Assembly (NCBI RefSeq): GCF_050586345.1
Contig: NZ_JBOCEF010000011.1
Coordinates: 38,451-102,450 of the forward strand
Reading direction: 5' to 3'
Length of the DNA stretch: 64,000 bases
From: JBOCEF01 sp050586345
Lineage (GTDB): Bacteria > Pseudomonadota > Alphaproteobacteria > Rhodobacterales > Rhodobacteraceae
The notes beneath the pieces were generated by a model, which made no database searches, was not told the DNA's origin, and saw only the letters and a program-made list of their open reading frames with translations. Shown piece after piece: positions 7,825-16,476 of this stretch (positions within the stretch are counted from its first letter, which is position 1; each line of letters starts with the position of its first letter). The position numbers and the translations under genes are program-made.

Positions 7825-10214
7825 TCCGTCCCCTTCGCGCGGGCGATGGCGGCGAGCACCCGCTCCGGCGTCGCCGGGGCGGAGAGGTCCGGGTAGTTCG
7901 GCCCGCAGGCCGCGCAGGCGTCCGACAGCGCCAGCCAGGCCGACACGCCGAGCATCAGCGGCGGCTCGCCCACCGCCTTCGACTTGTGGATGGTGGGGCG
8001 CGGGTTGTCCTCGTGCCACAGGCGGATCTCCATCGCCGGGCGGTCCGAGGCGGTGGGGATCTTGTAGGTGCTCGGCGCATGGGTCCAGAGGCGGCCCTTC
8101 GGGTCCCAGACCAACTCTTCCGTGGTCAGCCAGCCTGCGCCCTGCACATAGGCGCCCTCGATCTGGCCGAGGTCCACGGCGGGGTTCAGCGACCGGCCCG
8201 CGTCGTGGAGGATATGCGCGCGGGTCAGCCGGTACTCGCCGGTGAAGAGGTCCACGGCGGCTTCCGTCACCGCCGCGCCGTAGGCGAAGTAATAGAACGG
8301 CTTGCCCTTGCCCGCCGGGCGGTCCCAGTGGATGTCCGGGGTCGCGTAATGGCCGGTCGAGCTCAGGTGGATCCGCGCCATCCAGCACTGCTTGGCGAGG
8401 TCGGCGAAGGCGATGGACCGCGCGCCGCTGAACACCCGCCCGCCGCGGAACTCGACGGCCTCCGCGTCGCCGCCCAGCAGCGCCGCCGCATGCGCCGCCA
8501 TCCGCGCCTTGATCGCCTCGCAGGCGTTCAGCGTCGCCATGCCGTTGACGTCCGTCCCCGAGGACGCGGCGGTCGGAGACGTGTTCGCCGCCTTGCCGGT
8601 ATTCGTGGGCGTGATCTTGATCCGATCCACGTCCACCTGGAACGCCTCGGCCGCCACCTGGGCGCATTTGACGAACAGGCCCTGGCCCATCTCCGTCCCG
8701 CCATGGTTCAGGTGGATGGAGCCGTCGGTATAGACATGCACCAGCGCCGCCGCCTGGTTCATGTGCGTCAGGGTGAAAGAGATGCCGAACTTCACCGGCG
8801 TCAGCGCGATGCCCTTCTTCAGGTGCTTCGAGCGCGCATTGAACGCCGCGATCTCCTCCCGCCGCGCCGCATATCCCGCCTGCTCCTCCAGCGCCGGGAT
8901 CAGCTCGTGCAGGATATTGTCCTTCACCTCCATCCCGTAGGGCGTCTCCACCCGCGCGCCGCCGGGGCGGTCATAGAGGTTGGCCTTGCGCACCTCGAGG
9001 GGGTCCTTGCCCAGCACATGCGCGATGTGGTCCATCATCCGCTCGCAGGCCGCCAGCCCCTGCGGGCCGCCGAAGCCGCGGAAGGCGGTGTTGGAGCAGG
9101 TGTTGGTCCGGCAGCGATACGAGTTGATCCGCGCATGGGGCAGGTAATAGGCGTTGTCGGCGTGGAACATCGCCCGGTCGCAGACCGGCAGCGACAGGTC
9201 CATGGACCAGCCGCAGCGGGCGTATTGGTCATAGATGACGGCCTCGATCCGGCCCGCGTCGTCGAAGGCGACGTCGTAATCCACCACGAAATCATGCCGC
9301 TTGCCGGTGATCGACATGTCGTCGTCGCGGTCATAGCGGATTTTTACGGGGCGGTTCAGCGCCTTGGCCGCCACGGCGGCGATCTGGGCCGGGGCGTTGC
9401 CCTGGCTCTCCTTCCCGCCGAAGCCGCCGCCCATGCGCCGCACCTCGACCTCCACCGCGTTGTAGGGCGTGCCCAGAACCTCGGCGACCTTGTGCTGGAT
9501 CTCGGTCGGGTGCTGGGTCGAGGAATGGACCTTCACATCCATGTCCTCGCCCGGGATGGCGAGGGCGATCTGGGTCTCGAGGTAGAAATGCTCCTGCCCG
9601 CCGATCTCCACCCGCCCCTTCAGGCGGTGCGGCGCGGCGGCGAGGGCGGGGGCGGGGTCTCCCTTGAGGAAGGCGTAAGGCTCGGGGTCGAAGAAGCTCT
9701 GCGCCGCCACCGCGTCGGCGACGGAGACGAGGGCGGGAAGCTCCTCCACGTCCCACTCCGCCAGCCGCGCGGCGCGGCGGGCGAGGAGGTGGGAGGTGGC
9801 GACCACCGCGAAGACCGGCTGCATGTGGTAGTGCAGGGTTTCCGTGGCCAGAAGCTCCTCATCCCCCGCCGCGGTCGAACAGTCGTTGCGCCCGGGGATG
9901 TCGGCGGCGGTCAGGACGGCGACCACGCCTTCCGCGGCGCGCACCGCATCCAGGTTCACCGACCGCAGCCGCCCATGCGCGACGGGAGAGCCGCCGAACG
10001 CGATGTGCAGGCAGCCCGCGGGGGCGGGGATGTCGTCGATATAGCTCGCCGCCCCCTGCACCTGCTTGACGGCGCTGTCATGGATCTGGGGCGCATGGGC
10101 GCCGCCGGTGATGGGCCGCGCCTCGCCGTCCTTGAGCGGGTCGGCGCGGTCGGCGCGCTCACGGATGTCCTTGGGGGGCGTGGGGGCGGCCCCGGCGCTG
10201 GCGTCGTGGCTCAT
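7818..10214 (-). CDS. xdhB: Xanthine dehydrogenase molybdopterin-binding subunit
   Basis: A 798-residue large subunit of the two-subunit bacterial XDH, which oxidises hypoxanthine to xanthine and urate in the cytoplasm. Cofactor and substrate motifs are intact: MGGGFGGKES (about 260, its Glu equivalent to the purine-orienting Glu of bovine XDH), TAFRGFGGPQG (about 376, with the substrate-binding Arg), GTEMGQGL (about 508), and KAVGEPPLMLG (about 745, with the catalytic-base Glu). Those Glu and Arg residues argue for a true purine hydroxylase and not an aldehyde oxidase. The start overlaps the xdhA stop. Length matches the family (about 780-800). Confidence 0.95.
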   Translation of the reverse strand: MSHDASAGAAPTPPKDIRERADRADPLKDGEARPITGGAHAPQIHDSAVKQVQGAASYIDDIPAPAGCLHIAFGGSPVAHGRLRSVNLDAVRAAEGVVAVLTAADIPGRNDCSTAAGDEELLATETLHYHMQPVFAVVATSHLLARRAARLAEWDVEELPALVSVADAVAAQSFFDPEPYAFLKGDPAPALAAAPHRLKGRVEIGGQEHFYLETQIALAIPGEDMDVKVHSSTQHPTEIQHKVAEVLGTPYNAVEVEVRRMGGGFGGKESQGNAPAQIAAVAAKALNRPVKIRYDRDDDMSITGKRHDFVVDYDVAFDDAGRIEAVIYDQYARCGWSMDLSLPVCDRAMFHADNAYYLPHARINSYRCRTNTCSNTAFRGFGGPQGLAACERMMDHIAHVLGKDPLEVRKANLYDRPGGARVETPYGMEVKDNILHELIPALEEQAGYAARREEIAAFNARSKHLKKGIALTPVKFGISFTLTHMNQAAALVHVYTDGSIHLNHGGTEMGQGLFVKCAQVAAEAFQVDVDRIKITPTNTGKAANTSPTAASSGTDVNGMATLNACEAIKARMAAHAAALLGGDAEAVEFRGGRVFSGARSIAFADLAKQCWMARIHLSSTGHYATPDIHWDRPAGKGKPFYYFAYGAAVTEAAVDLFTGEYRLTRAHILHDAGRSLNPAVDLGQIEGAYVQGAGWLTTEELVWDPKGRLWTHAPSTYKIPTASDRPAMEIRLWHEDNPRPTIHKSKAVGEPPLMLGVSAWLALSDACAACGPNYPDLSAPATPERVLAAIARAKGTEW

Positions 10215-11653
10215 TCCGCGTCCTCCAGGGCGCCGGGACCGACGAGGCGCACCGGCGCCTCCGTCTCGGCGAAGCATTTGCGCAGCAGGTTGCGGGCGAC
10301 GGCGAGGCGATAGTCGGCCGAGGCGCGCATGTCCGAAAGCGGCTGGAAATCCGTCGCGAAGGCGGGCAGGGCGGCCTCGACGGTCGCTTCCGTCCAGGGC
10401 TTGCCGATCAGCGCGGCCTCCACCGCCGCGGCGCGTTTCGGCACCCCCGCCATGCCGCCGAAGGCGATGCGGGTGGAAGCGACGATCCCGTCCACCACCT
10501 CGATATCGAAGCAGCCCAGCACCGCGGTGATGTCCTGGTCGAAGCGCTTCGAGACCTTGTAGGCCCTGAGCCGCCCAGGGTCCGCGGGCCGGGGAATGCG
10601 GACCGAGGTCAGCACCTCGCCCGGTTGCCGGTCCTGCTTGCCATAGTCGATGAAGAAGTCTTCCAGCGGCAGCGTCCGCGCCCCCTCCGGCCCTGTCAGC
10701 GTGATCTCGGCCCCCAGCGCGATCAGCGCCGGCGGCCCGTCGCCGATGGGCGAGCCGTTGGCGATGTTGCCCCCCACGGCGCCCGAGTTGCGCACCTGTC
10801 CGCCGCCGACGCGCCGCACCAGCTCGCCGAGGTCCGCGGACAGCCGCGCCATCGCGTCATGCGCCGCCGCCCATGTCACGGCGCCGCCGAGGGTCAGCGC
10901 GTCGGGGCCATCCTCGATCCGCGCCAGGCTCTCGATCCGGGAGATGAAGACCATCACCGGCGGGCGCTTGAGCTGCTTGGTGATCCACAGCCCCACATCC
11001 GTGGCGCCCGAGACGATCAGCGCGTCCGGGTGTTCCGCCAGCACCGCCTGCAACTCCGCCTCGCTCCGCGGCACGAAGCCCAGCGCGCCGCCGCCGTCCA
11101 GCCGCAGCCCCTCGCCGGGCAGGGCGGAGAGGGGCGCCGCAAGGTCGGCTTCCCAGTCCGGCGCGGGCGCGTCATGCATCGCCTGCGCGGCCTCGAGGAT
11201 CGGGCCGTAGCCGGTGCAGCGGCAGAGGTTCCCGGCCATCACGTCCGCCGCCCCCTTGGCATCCCGCCGCCCCGCGGGGTAATCCGCGTGCAGCGCCATC
11301 ACGAAGCCCGGGGTGCAGAAGCCGCACTGGGTGCCGCCCAGCCGCGCCATCGCCTCCTGCGCCGGGTGCAGGCGGCCATCGGGGGCCGAGAGCCCCTCCA
11401 CCGTGGTCACCGCCGCGCCGTCGAGCATCGGCATCAGCTGGATGCAGGCGTTCACCGCCCGCCGCACAGGGACTCCGCCTTCCATGCGCGTCACCGTCAC
11501 CGTGCAGGCCCCGCAATCGCCCTCGTTGCAGCCCTCCTTCGTGCCGGTCAGCCCGCGCGCCTCGCGCAGCCAGTCGAGAAGCGTTGTCCGCGGGTCGATC
11601 CCGGAGAGGGAGACCGGCGTCCCGTTGAGGATGAACTGCAGGTCGTCGCGCAT
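10211..11653 (-). CDS. xdhA: Xanthine dehydrogenase iron-sulfur/FAD subunit
   Basis: A 480-residue small subunit that carries electrons from the molybdenum centre to NAD. The first [2Fe-2S] domain has GCNEGDCGACTV plus a fourth Cys in VNACIQL. The second, helical [2Fe-2S] domain has QCGFCTPGF (about 112) and GNLCRCTGYGP (about 145). The FAD domain spans about 185-370 (IVSGATDVGLWITK, GGNIANGSPIGDGPPALIAL), followed by the CO-dehydrogenase-flavoprotein-like C-terminal domain. Start ATG 11653 shares a base with the uraH stop (TGATG). All cluster ligands are present, so the enzyme should be functional. Confidence 0.95.
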   Translation of the reverse strand: MRDDLQFILNGTPVSLSGIDPRTTLLDWLREARGLTGTKEGCNEGDCGACTVTVTRMEGGVPVRRAVNACIQLMPMLDGAAVTTVEGLSAPDGRLHPAQEAMARLGGTQCGFCTPGFVMALHADYPAGRRDAKGAADVMAGNLCRCTGYGPILEAAQAMHDAPAPDWEADLAAPLSALPGEGLRLDGGGALGFVPRSEAELQAVLAEHPDALIVSGATDVGLWITKQLKRPPVMVFISRIESLARIEDGPDALTLGGAVTWAAAHDAMARLSADLGELVRRVGGGQVRNSGAVGGNIANGSPIGDGPPALIALGAEITLTGPEGARTLPLEDFFIDYGKQDRQPGEVLTSVRIPRPADPGRLRAYKVSKRFDQDITAVLGCFDIEVVDGIVASTRIAFGGMAGVPKRAAAVEAALIGKPWTEATVEAALPAFATDFQPLSDMRASADYRLAVARNLLRKCFAETEAPVRLVGPGALEDAE

Positions 11654-12018
11654 CAGCTGCCCCGATAGGTCGAGTAAGAGAACGGAGAGACGAGCAGCGG
11701 CACGTGGTAATGCGCGCGCTGGTCGCCGATGCCGAAGCGGATCGGGATGTCGGCGAGGAATTTGGGCGAGGGCAGCGCCAGCCCCTGCGCGTCGAAATAG
11801 GGCCCGGCGTGGAACACCAGCTCGTAGACCCCCTCGCGGAACTGCGTGCCCTCGAGCATCGGCGCATCGGTGCGCCCGTCGGCATTGGTGACCGCCTCGT
11901 GGATCAGCTCGCGGCTGTCGGCGGAGAGGCGATAGAGCTCGATCCGCATCCCCGCCGCCGGGGACCCCGACGCCGTGTCCAGAACATGCGTGCTCAGCCA
12001 GCCATGACCCTCGGGCAT
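11653..12018 (-). CDS. uraH: 5-hydroxyisourate hydrolase
   Basis: A 121-residue transthyretin-like enzyme that hydrolyses 5-hydroxyisourate, the product of urate oxidation, toward allantoin. It starts with LSTHVLDTASGSPA, contains the GRTDAP turn, the RAHYHVPLLVSPFSYSTY stretch and the family's exact C-terminal YRGS signature. The size is typical for bacterial forms. It is the first gene of the purine operon, with a GGAGAGGGG box upstream of the ATG. No urate oxidase or OHCU decarboxylase gene is visible in the window. Confidence 0.95.
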   Translation of the reverse strand: MPEGHGWLSTHVLDTASGSPAAGMRIELYRLSADSRELIHEAVTNADGRTDAPMLEGTQFREGVYELVFHAGPYFDAQGLALPSPKFLADIPIRFGIGDQRAHYHVPLLVSPFSYSTYRGS

Positions 12019-12069
12019 CGCCCCTCTCCCCCTGTTCCGCCTCGCCGCGAATCCGGCGCATTTTTTATC

Positions 12070-12085
12070 GAACGGTTCATTGAAC
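12070..12085. promoter_or_regulatory. Overlapping inverted repeats upstream of uraH, candidate operator
   Basis: Three half-sites of the type GAAC/GTTC occur as GAAC-G-GTTC-ATT-GAAC, giving two overlapping palindromes (GAACGGTTC and GTTCATTGAAC). They lie about 55 bases before the first gene of the purine operon in one of the few AT-containing spots of the intergenic region. The regulator is unknown. Confidence 0.3.
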
Positions 12086-12272
12086 GGGGGAACATGCCGA
12101 TGTTGCAAGTGCGAACGGCGCGGAAGGCGGCGGAAAGCTGTTTCAAAGGATCCTTGAAAGCGCCCGCCCCGGCGCCCCGCCCCTCCGCCCCCGCGGCGCC
12201 GCTTCGCTTGCCTGCGCAGGGGGCGCCGGGGCAGGCTTGGGGCCGAGAGCGACACGGGAAGGATGCACGCGC

Positions 12273-12635
12273 ATGGTGATGCGGATCCGGGATGAACAGG
12301 TGGGCGCGCTGAGCCCGGTGGAGCAGCGGTCCTTGCGGGACCGGGTGCTGGGCCACGTGCGGGCCGAGCTGGGGCCGGGGGCGCTGCCCCCCGTCGCCTC
12401 GGATGCGGCCCGGATGATCGACGCTGCGCTGGCCGAGGCGCGGGACATGGGCCTGAGCTGGGAGACGCAGATCGCCGATTACGCGGTGCTGCGCACGGCG
12501 CTGGGCGAGGGCGCGCTGGCGCGGCTGGGATACACGCATAACGCCCAGGCCCCGAAGGCCGAGATCGCCGCCGCCTTCGCCGCCTTCCTCGACAGCCTGC
12601 CGCGCCCGATCCACGCCGCCGCGCCGCGGCGCTGA
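12273..12635 (+). CDS. Small conserved hypothetical protein
   Basis: A 120-residue acidic-to-neutral protein with no signal peptide or membrane segment. It begins MVMRIRDEQVGALSPVEQ and has a middle stretch DMGLSWETQIADYAVLRTALG. This pattern (R-x-[DE]-Q near the start, then a predicted helix with YAVL..ALG) resembles small all-helical proteins often found beside type VI secretion or Rhs effector genes, but no such neighbour is present here, so the resemblance is weak evidence. GGAAGGA lies upstream of the ATG. It is transcribed away from the purine operon and ends at a very strong terminator. Confidence 0.6.
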   Translation: MVMRIRDEQVGALSPVEQRSLRDRVLGHVRAELGPGALPPVASDAARMIDAALAEARDMGLSWETQIADYAVLRTALGEGALARLGYTHNAQAPKAEIAAAFAAFLDSLPRPIHAAAPRR

Positions 12636-12649
12636 AGCGGGCCGGAAAC

Positions 12650-12687
12650 GCGAAACGCCCCGCGCCGGGATCCCGGCGCGGGGCGTT
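12650..12687. terminator. Strong bidirectional terminator
   Basis: A perfect 16-bp stem around a GATC tetraloop, flanked by AAA and TTT, centred at about 12,670. It lies directly after the 12,273 gene and before the convergent 12,761 gene, so it can serve both. Confidence 0.8.
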
Positions 12688-12709
12688 TGCATGTGGGGCG
12701 TTTGCATGT
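12680..12709 (+). repeat. 15-bp perfect tandem duplication
   Basis: The unit ggggcgtttgcatgt is present at 12,680-12,694 and again at 12,695-12,709. The first copy overlaps the right arm of the terminator hairpin, so the duplication probably arose from it. Confidence 0.8.
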
Positions 12710-12760
12710 TCGGGTCCAGGCCGTGCGGGACCGTGCCGTGCCGCGCCGGAAAAGGGCCGC

Positions 12761-13162
12761 TCAGCCCTCGCGCTTGCCCGCGCCCACATCCGCGGGATCG
12801 GCCAGCGAGGCGGGATCGGCCATCACGCCCTCGCCGTCGCCCAGCGCCGCCTCGGCCAGCGCGGCGCGTTTCTCATCGCGGATGAACCACAGGTTGCGCG
12901 CATAGATGAAGAAGCCCATCGATTGGCCCAGGATGAAGACCGGGTCCGCCCGGTAGATCGCATAGGCCAGCAGCACCGCCGCCCCGCCGATCGAGAACCA
13001 CCAGAACGCCGTCGGCACAACCGACTTGCGCGCCTTCTCCGAGGCGATCCACTGCACCAGGAACCGCGCGGTGAACAGCAGCTGGCCACCGAGGCCGACC
13101 GCCACCCAGGCCAGCTCGGCCCGGCTGTCCGCCCCCAGCACGCCCATCAGCCACTCGATCAC
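12761..13162 (-). CDS. Lipid-A-disaccharide-synthase N-terminal-like (LAB_N) membrane protein
   Basis: A 133-residue membrane protein of the LAB_N family. It has about three hydrophobic segments and the family's LLFTARFLVQWIASEKARKS followed by PTAFWWFSIGGAAVLLAYAIYR and FILGQSMGFFIYARNLWFI. It is not the catalytic LpxB enzyme; stand-alone LAB_N proteins sit beside ArnC-like and ArnT-like glycosyltransferases, as here. The GTG at 13162 overlaps the upstream stop (GTGA) and gives the expected N-terminus; an ATG 15 bases later is a possible alternative. The tail after residue 105 is acidic and variable. Confidence 0.85.
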   Translation of the reverse strand: MIEWLMGVLGADSRAELAWVAVGLGGQLLFTARFLVQWIASEKARKSVVPTAFWWFSIGGAAVLLAYAIYRADPVFILGQSMGFFIYARNLWFIRDEKRAALAEAALGDGEGVMADPASLADPADVGAGKREG

Positions 13163-13944
13163 GCCGCGTCCTCCGCCTGCGCGGGGTCGGTATGGACCAC
13201 CTGCGCCACCTTGCGCCGGCGCATCAGCCACCAGACCCCGACCAGGTCCAGCGCGCCGACCATGGCGCGGCCGATATTGGTGTAGTTCGACGCCCCCGCC
13301 TCGCGCGCGCGGTGGGAGACGTCGACCAGCGCCACCTCCAGCCCCTCGCGCTTCACCAGCGCAGGGAGATACCGGTGGATGTGGTCGAAGAACGGCAGGG
13401 CCAGGAACACCTCGCGCGGGAAGGCCTTCAGCCCGCAGCCGGTGTCGCGGGTGTCGTCCTTCAGAAGCCGCGCGCGCAGGGTGTTGGCGAGGCGCGAGGC
13501 GATGAGCTTCGAGGACGTGTCCTGCCGCGCCACCCGCTGCCCGGCCACCAGCCCGATGCGCCCCGAGGAATCGCCCAGCAGCGGCGCCACGAGGTTCGGG
13601 ATCTCGGACGGCGGGTTCTGCCCGTCCCCGTCCAGCGTCGCGCAGATCGGCGCGCGGGCGGCGAGAACCCCCGAGCGGACCGCCGCGGACTGCCCGCAGC
13701 TCTGCGCGTGCCGGATCTCGCGCAGCCAGGGATGACGCGCGCGGGCCGCGGCGATGGCCCCCGAAGTGTCGTCATCCGAGCCGTCATTGACGAAGATCGC
13801 CTCGAACGGGGCCAGCCCCGCGCAGGCCTCGGCGATGTCGTCGGCCAGCTTGCCGACATTCTCCGCCTCGTTCTTCATCGGTGCGATCACGGTGATGCGC
13901 GGTCGGGCGAGGCCCGTGGTCGCGCCGGTCGTGGCGTCGGTCAT
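13159..13944 (-). CDS. Family 2 glycosyltransferase, dolichol-P-mannose-synthase/ArnC-like
   Basis: A 261-residue GT-A fold transferase that would attach a sugar to a polyprenyl phosphate at the inner membrane. Motifs: ITVIAPMKNEAENV (nucleotide-sugar binding), IFVNDGSDD, LDGDGQNPP (metal-binding Asp residues), TGCGLKAFPREVF and the RAREAGASNYTN loop. It lacks the two C-terminal membrane helices of ArnC; the LAB_N partner encoded immediately downstream may supply membrane anchoring. With the 14,040 gene it forms a donor-synthesis and transfer set. Confidence 0.88.
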   Translation of the reverse strand: MTDATTGATTGLARPRITVIAPMKNEAENVGKLADDIAEACAGLAPFEAIFVNDGSDDDTSGAIAAARARHPWLREIRHAQSCGQSAAVRSGVLAARAPICATLDGDGQNPPSEIPNLVAPLLGDSSGRIGLVAGQRVARQDTSSKLIASRLANTLRARLLKDDTRDTGCGLKAFPREVFLALPFFDHIHRYLPALVKREGLEVALVDVSHRAREAGASNYTNIGRAMVGALDLVGVWWLMRRRKVAQVVHTDPAQAEDAA

Positions 13945-14039
13945 GGCGTGCGGCTTTCAATCGGCGTCGGTCGGGTGCGGTCGGCCCGGGGTATAGCGAA
14001 TCCGCCCCCCCGGGCCAACCAGAACCCGTTGAGAGAGCG

Positions 14040-16070
14040 TTAACGCGCCGCAGCGGGCGCGGCGGCCTCCCGCGCTTCGTCCTGCGCGGCGAACACGGCC
14101 CGGCAGGCCTCCACCGCCGGATCCCCGGCCACGGCCAGCAGCCGGTGCACCTGGCGCTTGCCGCCATTGAGGTTGAAGCCGGTGAAGCGCGCCAGCTCCT
14201 GCGCCTCCAGCCCCGCCTCCGCCAGCGGCGCGTCCATGCGCCCGTCCACGGCCCACACGAGCCGCCCCGCGCCCCCGGCGAGATACGCCGCGGCGTCCGC
14301 CTCGCGGAACATCGCCGTGTCGCCGCCCTGCAGGAACACCAGGCTCGGTTCGTTGTACTTCGTCGCCGCCGGGGGCGCGCCGAGGCAGGCCGTCCAGGGC
14401 GCCGCGATCCCGGCCATCCGCACCGAGGGCTGGCCGAAGCGCGTCGCGGGCAGCGCGAATTGCAGCAGCGCCGCGAAGAGCAGCACCGCCGAGACCAGCA
14501 TCGGCGCCGCCGCCCGCCCGTAGCGCCCCGAGGCCAGCAGCCGCACGGCCCCGAGGCACAGCGGCGCGGCGACCAGCGCCAGCGCGAAGCCCGCGAGCGC
14601 CGCGGCCCAGTCGAGGTCCTGGCCGTTCCACAGCTGGATCGCCGCCGGGGCGATCCCCGCCGCCACGACCAGCACCGCCGCCACCAGCCCGAACAGGAAA
14701 GCGGGCAGAATGCGCCGCCAGCGGGGCGCGGAGGGGTCGGCGGGCCGCGCCTCCAGCCCCCAGGCGATCAGCGCCGCGACGGGGGGCAGGGCGGGCAGCA
14801 CGTAATGCGGCAGCTTGGTCGGCGTGAACTCGAACACCAGCCAGGCGGGAACCGCCCAGGCCAGCAGCGGCAGCACCGGCGCCTCGCGCCAGCGGCGCAG
14901 CGCCGGAAGGATGGCGAGCAGCAGCGGCGCCCAGGGCCAGAACACCGCCCAGAACACCGCGGCATAGGTCCCGGGCGGGGCGCCGTGGCTCTCCTTGCCC
15001 TCGACCACCTTGCCCAGAAGGTCCTTCAGCAGCGCCTCCTCGAAGAAGGCGCCGTCGGTCTGGATCCCGATGGCGATGTACCAGGGCGCCGCGATCAGCA
15101 GCGCCAGCGGCGGCCCCCAGCGCCAGCCCATCGCTCCCAGCGGGCGGAGCGAGCGTTCCGCGACGCCCAGCACCAGCGCCGCGCCGAAGGCCGGGATCAG
15201 CACGATCGGCCCCTTCACCAGGAACCCGGCCCCGATCAGCCCCCAGAACAGCAGGCTCAGCCGCCGCGATTCCGCCTGCGCGACCACCCCCGCCTCGGGC
15301 CGATGCAGCGCCAGCAGCCGGAAATACGCGCCCATGGCCAGGACCGAGAGCCCCAGCAGCAGCGCGTCGGTCTTGGCGATGTTCGCCTCCGCCGCCAGCA
15401 GCGCCGAGGCCGGGAGCATCACCCCCGCCAGCACCGCCGCCCGCCGCCCGATCAGCGGCGCGACGCCCCAGGCCAGCCCCAGCCCCGCGGCCAGCGCCCC
15501 GAGGATCGAGGGGATGCGATACGCCCAGACCTCGCCCGACAGGTCCCGCCCGGCCAGCGCCGAGGCGCCCGCGACCGACCCCGCCTGCGCCCAGTAGATG
15601 CCCGCGGGCTTCTTCCAGCGCGGCGCGTCCTGGAAGCGGATGTCGATGAAATCCCCGCTCTGCAGCATCTGCCGCGAGGCCTGGACGAAGCGCGACTCGT
15701 CCCGGTCGGTCGGGGGCAGGATGGTCAGCCCCGGCAGCGCGACGGCGAGGGTGACGAGGACGATCAGCAGCGCGGCGCGGACGGGCGAAGCCTCGGCCCG
15801 GTCCAGCGCGGCCGAGAGCGCGTCATGCAGGATGGCCGAGACCCGGTCGGCGAAGGCGGCGAGCCGCCCGAACGCAGACCGCCCGGCCTTCAGCGGCGCG
15901 CGCGCGGGCGCCTCCGCGTTCCCCCGCGCCTTGCCGCGCCCGTCGGGCCGCGCGGCCTCCTCGGCGGGGGCCGCCGGCGCCGCATCGGCGCCCGCCGCGC
16001 CCCCCTCCTGACGCGAAAGGCGCGGCCCCTGGGCCGCGCCTTCCTCGTCGCGCTTGTCCGCGTCGCTCAT
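14040..16070 (-). CDS. ArnT/PMT-type family 39 glycosyltransferase
   Basis: A 676-residue multi-spanning membrane protein. A charged, low-complexity cytoplasmic N-terminus (about 1-95) precedes the GT-C fold. The first periplasmic loop has the metal/catalytic motif PPTDRDESRFVQASRQML and FQDAPRWKKPAGIYWAQA, exactly as in ArnT-like transferases that move a sugar from undecaprenyl phosphate to lipid A or a similar acceptor. A later loop has FTPTKLPHYVLPALPP. It is downstream of secG and upstream of the ArnC-like gene, all on the minus strand. The long N-terminal extension is unusual for the family; an internal start nearer residue 60 is possible. Confidence 0.85.
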   Translation of the reverse strand: MSDADKRDEEGAAQGPRLSRQEGGAAGADAAPAAPAEEAARPDGRGKARGNAEAPARAPLKAGRSAFGRLAAFADRVSAILHDALSAALDRAEASPVRAALLIVLVTLAVALPGLTILPPTDRDESRFVQASRQMLQSGDFIDIRFQDAPRWKKPAGIYWAQAGSVAGASALAGRDLSGEVWAYRIPSILGALAAGLGLAWGVAPLIGRRAAVLAGVMLPASALLAAEANIAKTDALLLGLSVLAMGAYFRLLALHRPEAGVVAQAESRRLSLLFWGLIGAGFLVKGPIVLIPAFGAALVLGVAERSLRPLGAMGWRWGPPLALLIAAPWYIAIGIQTDGAFFEEALLKDLLGKVVEGKESHGAPPGTYAAVFWAVFWPWAPLLLAILPALRRWREAPVLPLLAWAVPAWLVFEFTPTKLPHYVLPALPPVAALIAWGLEARPADPSAPRWRRILPAFLFGLVAAVLVVAAGIAPAAIQLWNGQDLDWAAALAGFALALVAAPLCLGAVRLLASGRYGRAAAPMLVSAVLLFAALLQFALPATRFGQPSVRMAGIAAPWTACLGAPPAATKYNEPSLVFLQGGDTAMFREADAAAYLAGGAGRLVWAVDGRMDAPLAEAGLEAQELARFTGFNLNGGKRQVHRLLAVAGDPAVEACRAVFAAQDEAREAAAPAAAR

Positions 16071-16089
16071 GCCGAGGGTCCCTCGCGCG

Positions 16090-16476
16090 TCATTCCGCCG
16101 CGGGCGGGATCAGCGGGTTGGCGCCCGGCGGGGGGGCGATCAGGTCCTGCAGGTCGCTCGGCAGATCGGCGCCGTCGGCCGAGGGCGGGGTCAGGTCGCC
16201 CGCCGGGGCCTCGACGCCCGCTTCGCCGTTGATGACCGAGCGGGTGGCCGAGCGTTCGGCGGCCAGCACCGTCAGCGCCAGCGCCACCGCGAAGAAGGCC
16301 GCCGCCAGCGCCCAGGTCACCTTGGTCAGCGCGGTCGCGGCCCCGCGGCCCGACACCACGCCGCCGCCGCCGCCGCCGCCGATGCCCAGCGCGCCGCCCT
16401 CGGAGCGCTGCAGCAGCACGACGACGATGATGAACAGCGCGAGGATCAGCTCGACGACGAGAAGAACGTTCTCCAT
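16090..16476 (-). CDS. secG: Preprotein translocase subunit SecG
   Basis: A 128-residue membrane subunit of the SecYEG channel. TM1 (about 3-20, VLLVVELILALFIIVVVLLQ) is followed by the SecG hallmark RSEGGALGIGGGGGGG and TM2 (about 54-72, TWALAAAFFAVALALTVLA). The acidic/proline-rich C-terminal tail is longer than in gammaproteobacteria, as usual in this order. Confidence 0.95.
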   Translation of the reverse strand: MENVLLVVELILALFIIVVVLLQRSEGGALGIGGGGGGGVVSGRGAATALTKVTWALAAAFFAVALALTVLAAERSATRSVINGEAGVEAPAGDLTPPSADGADLPSDLQDLIAPPPGANPLIPPAAE

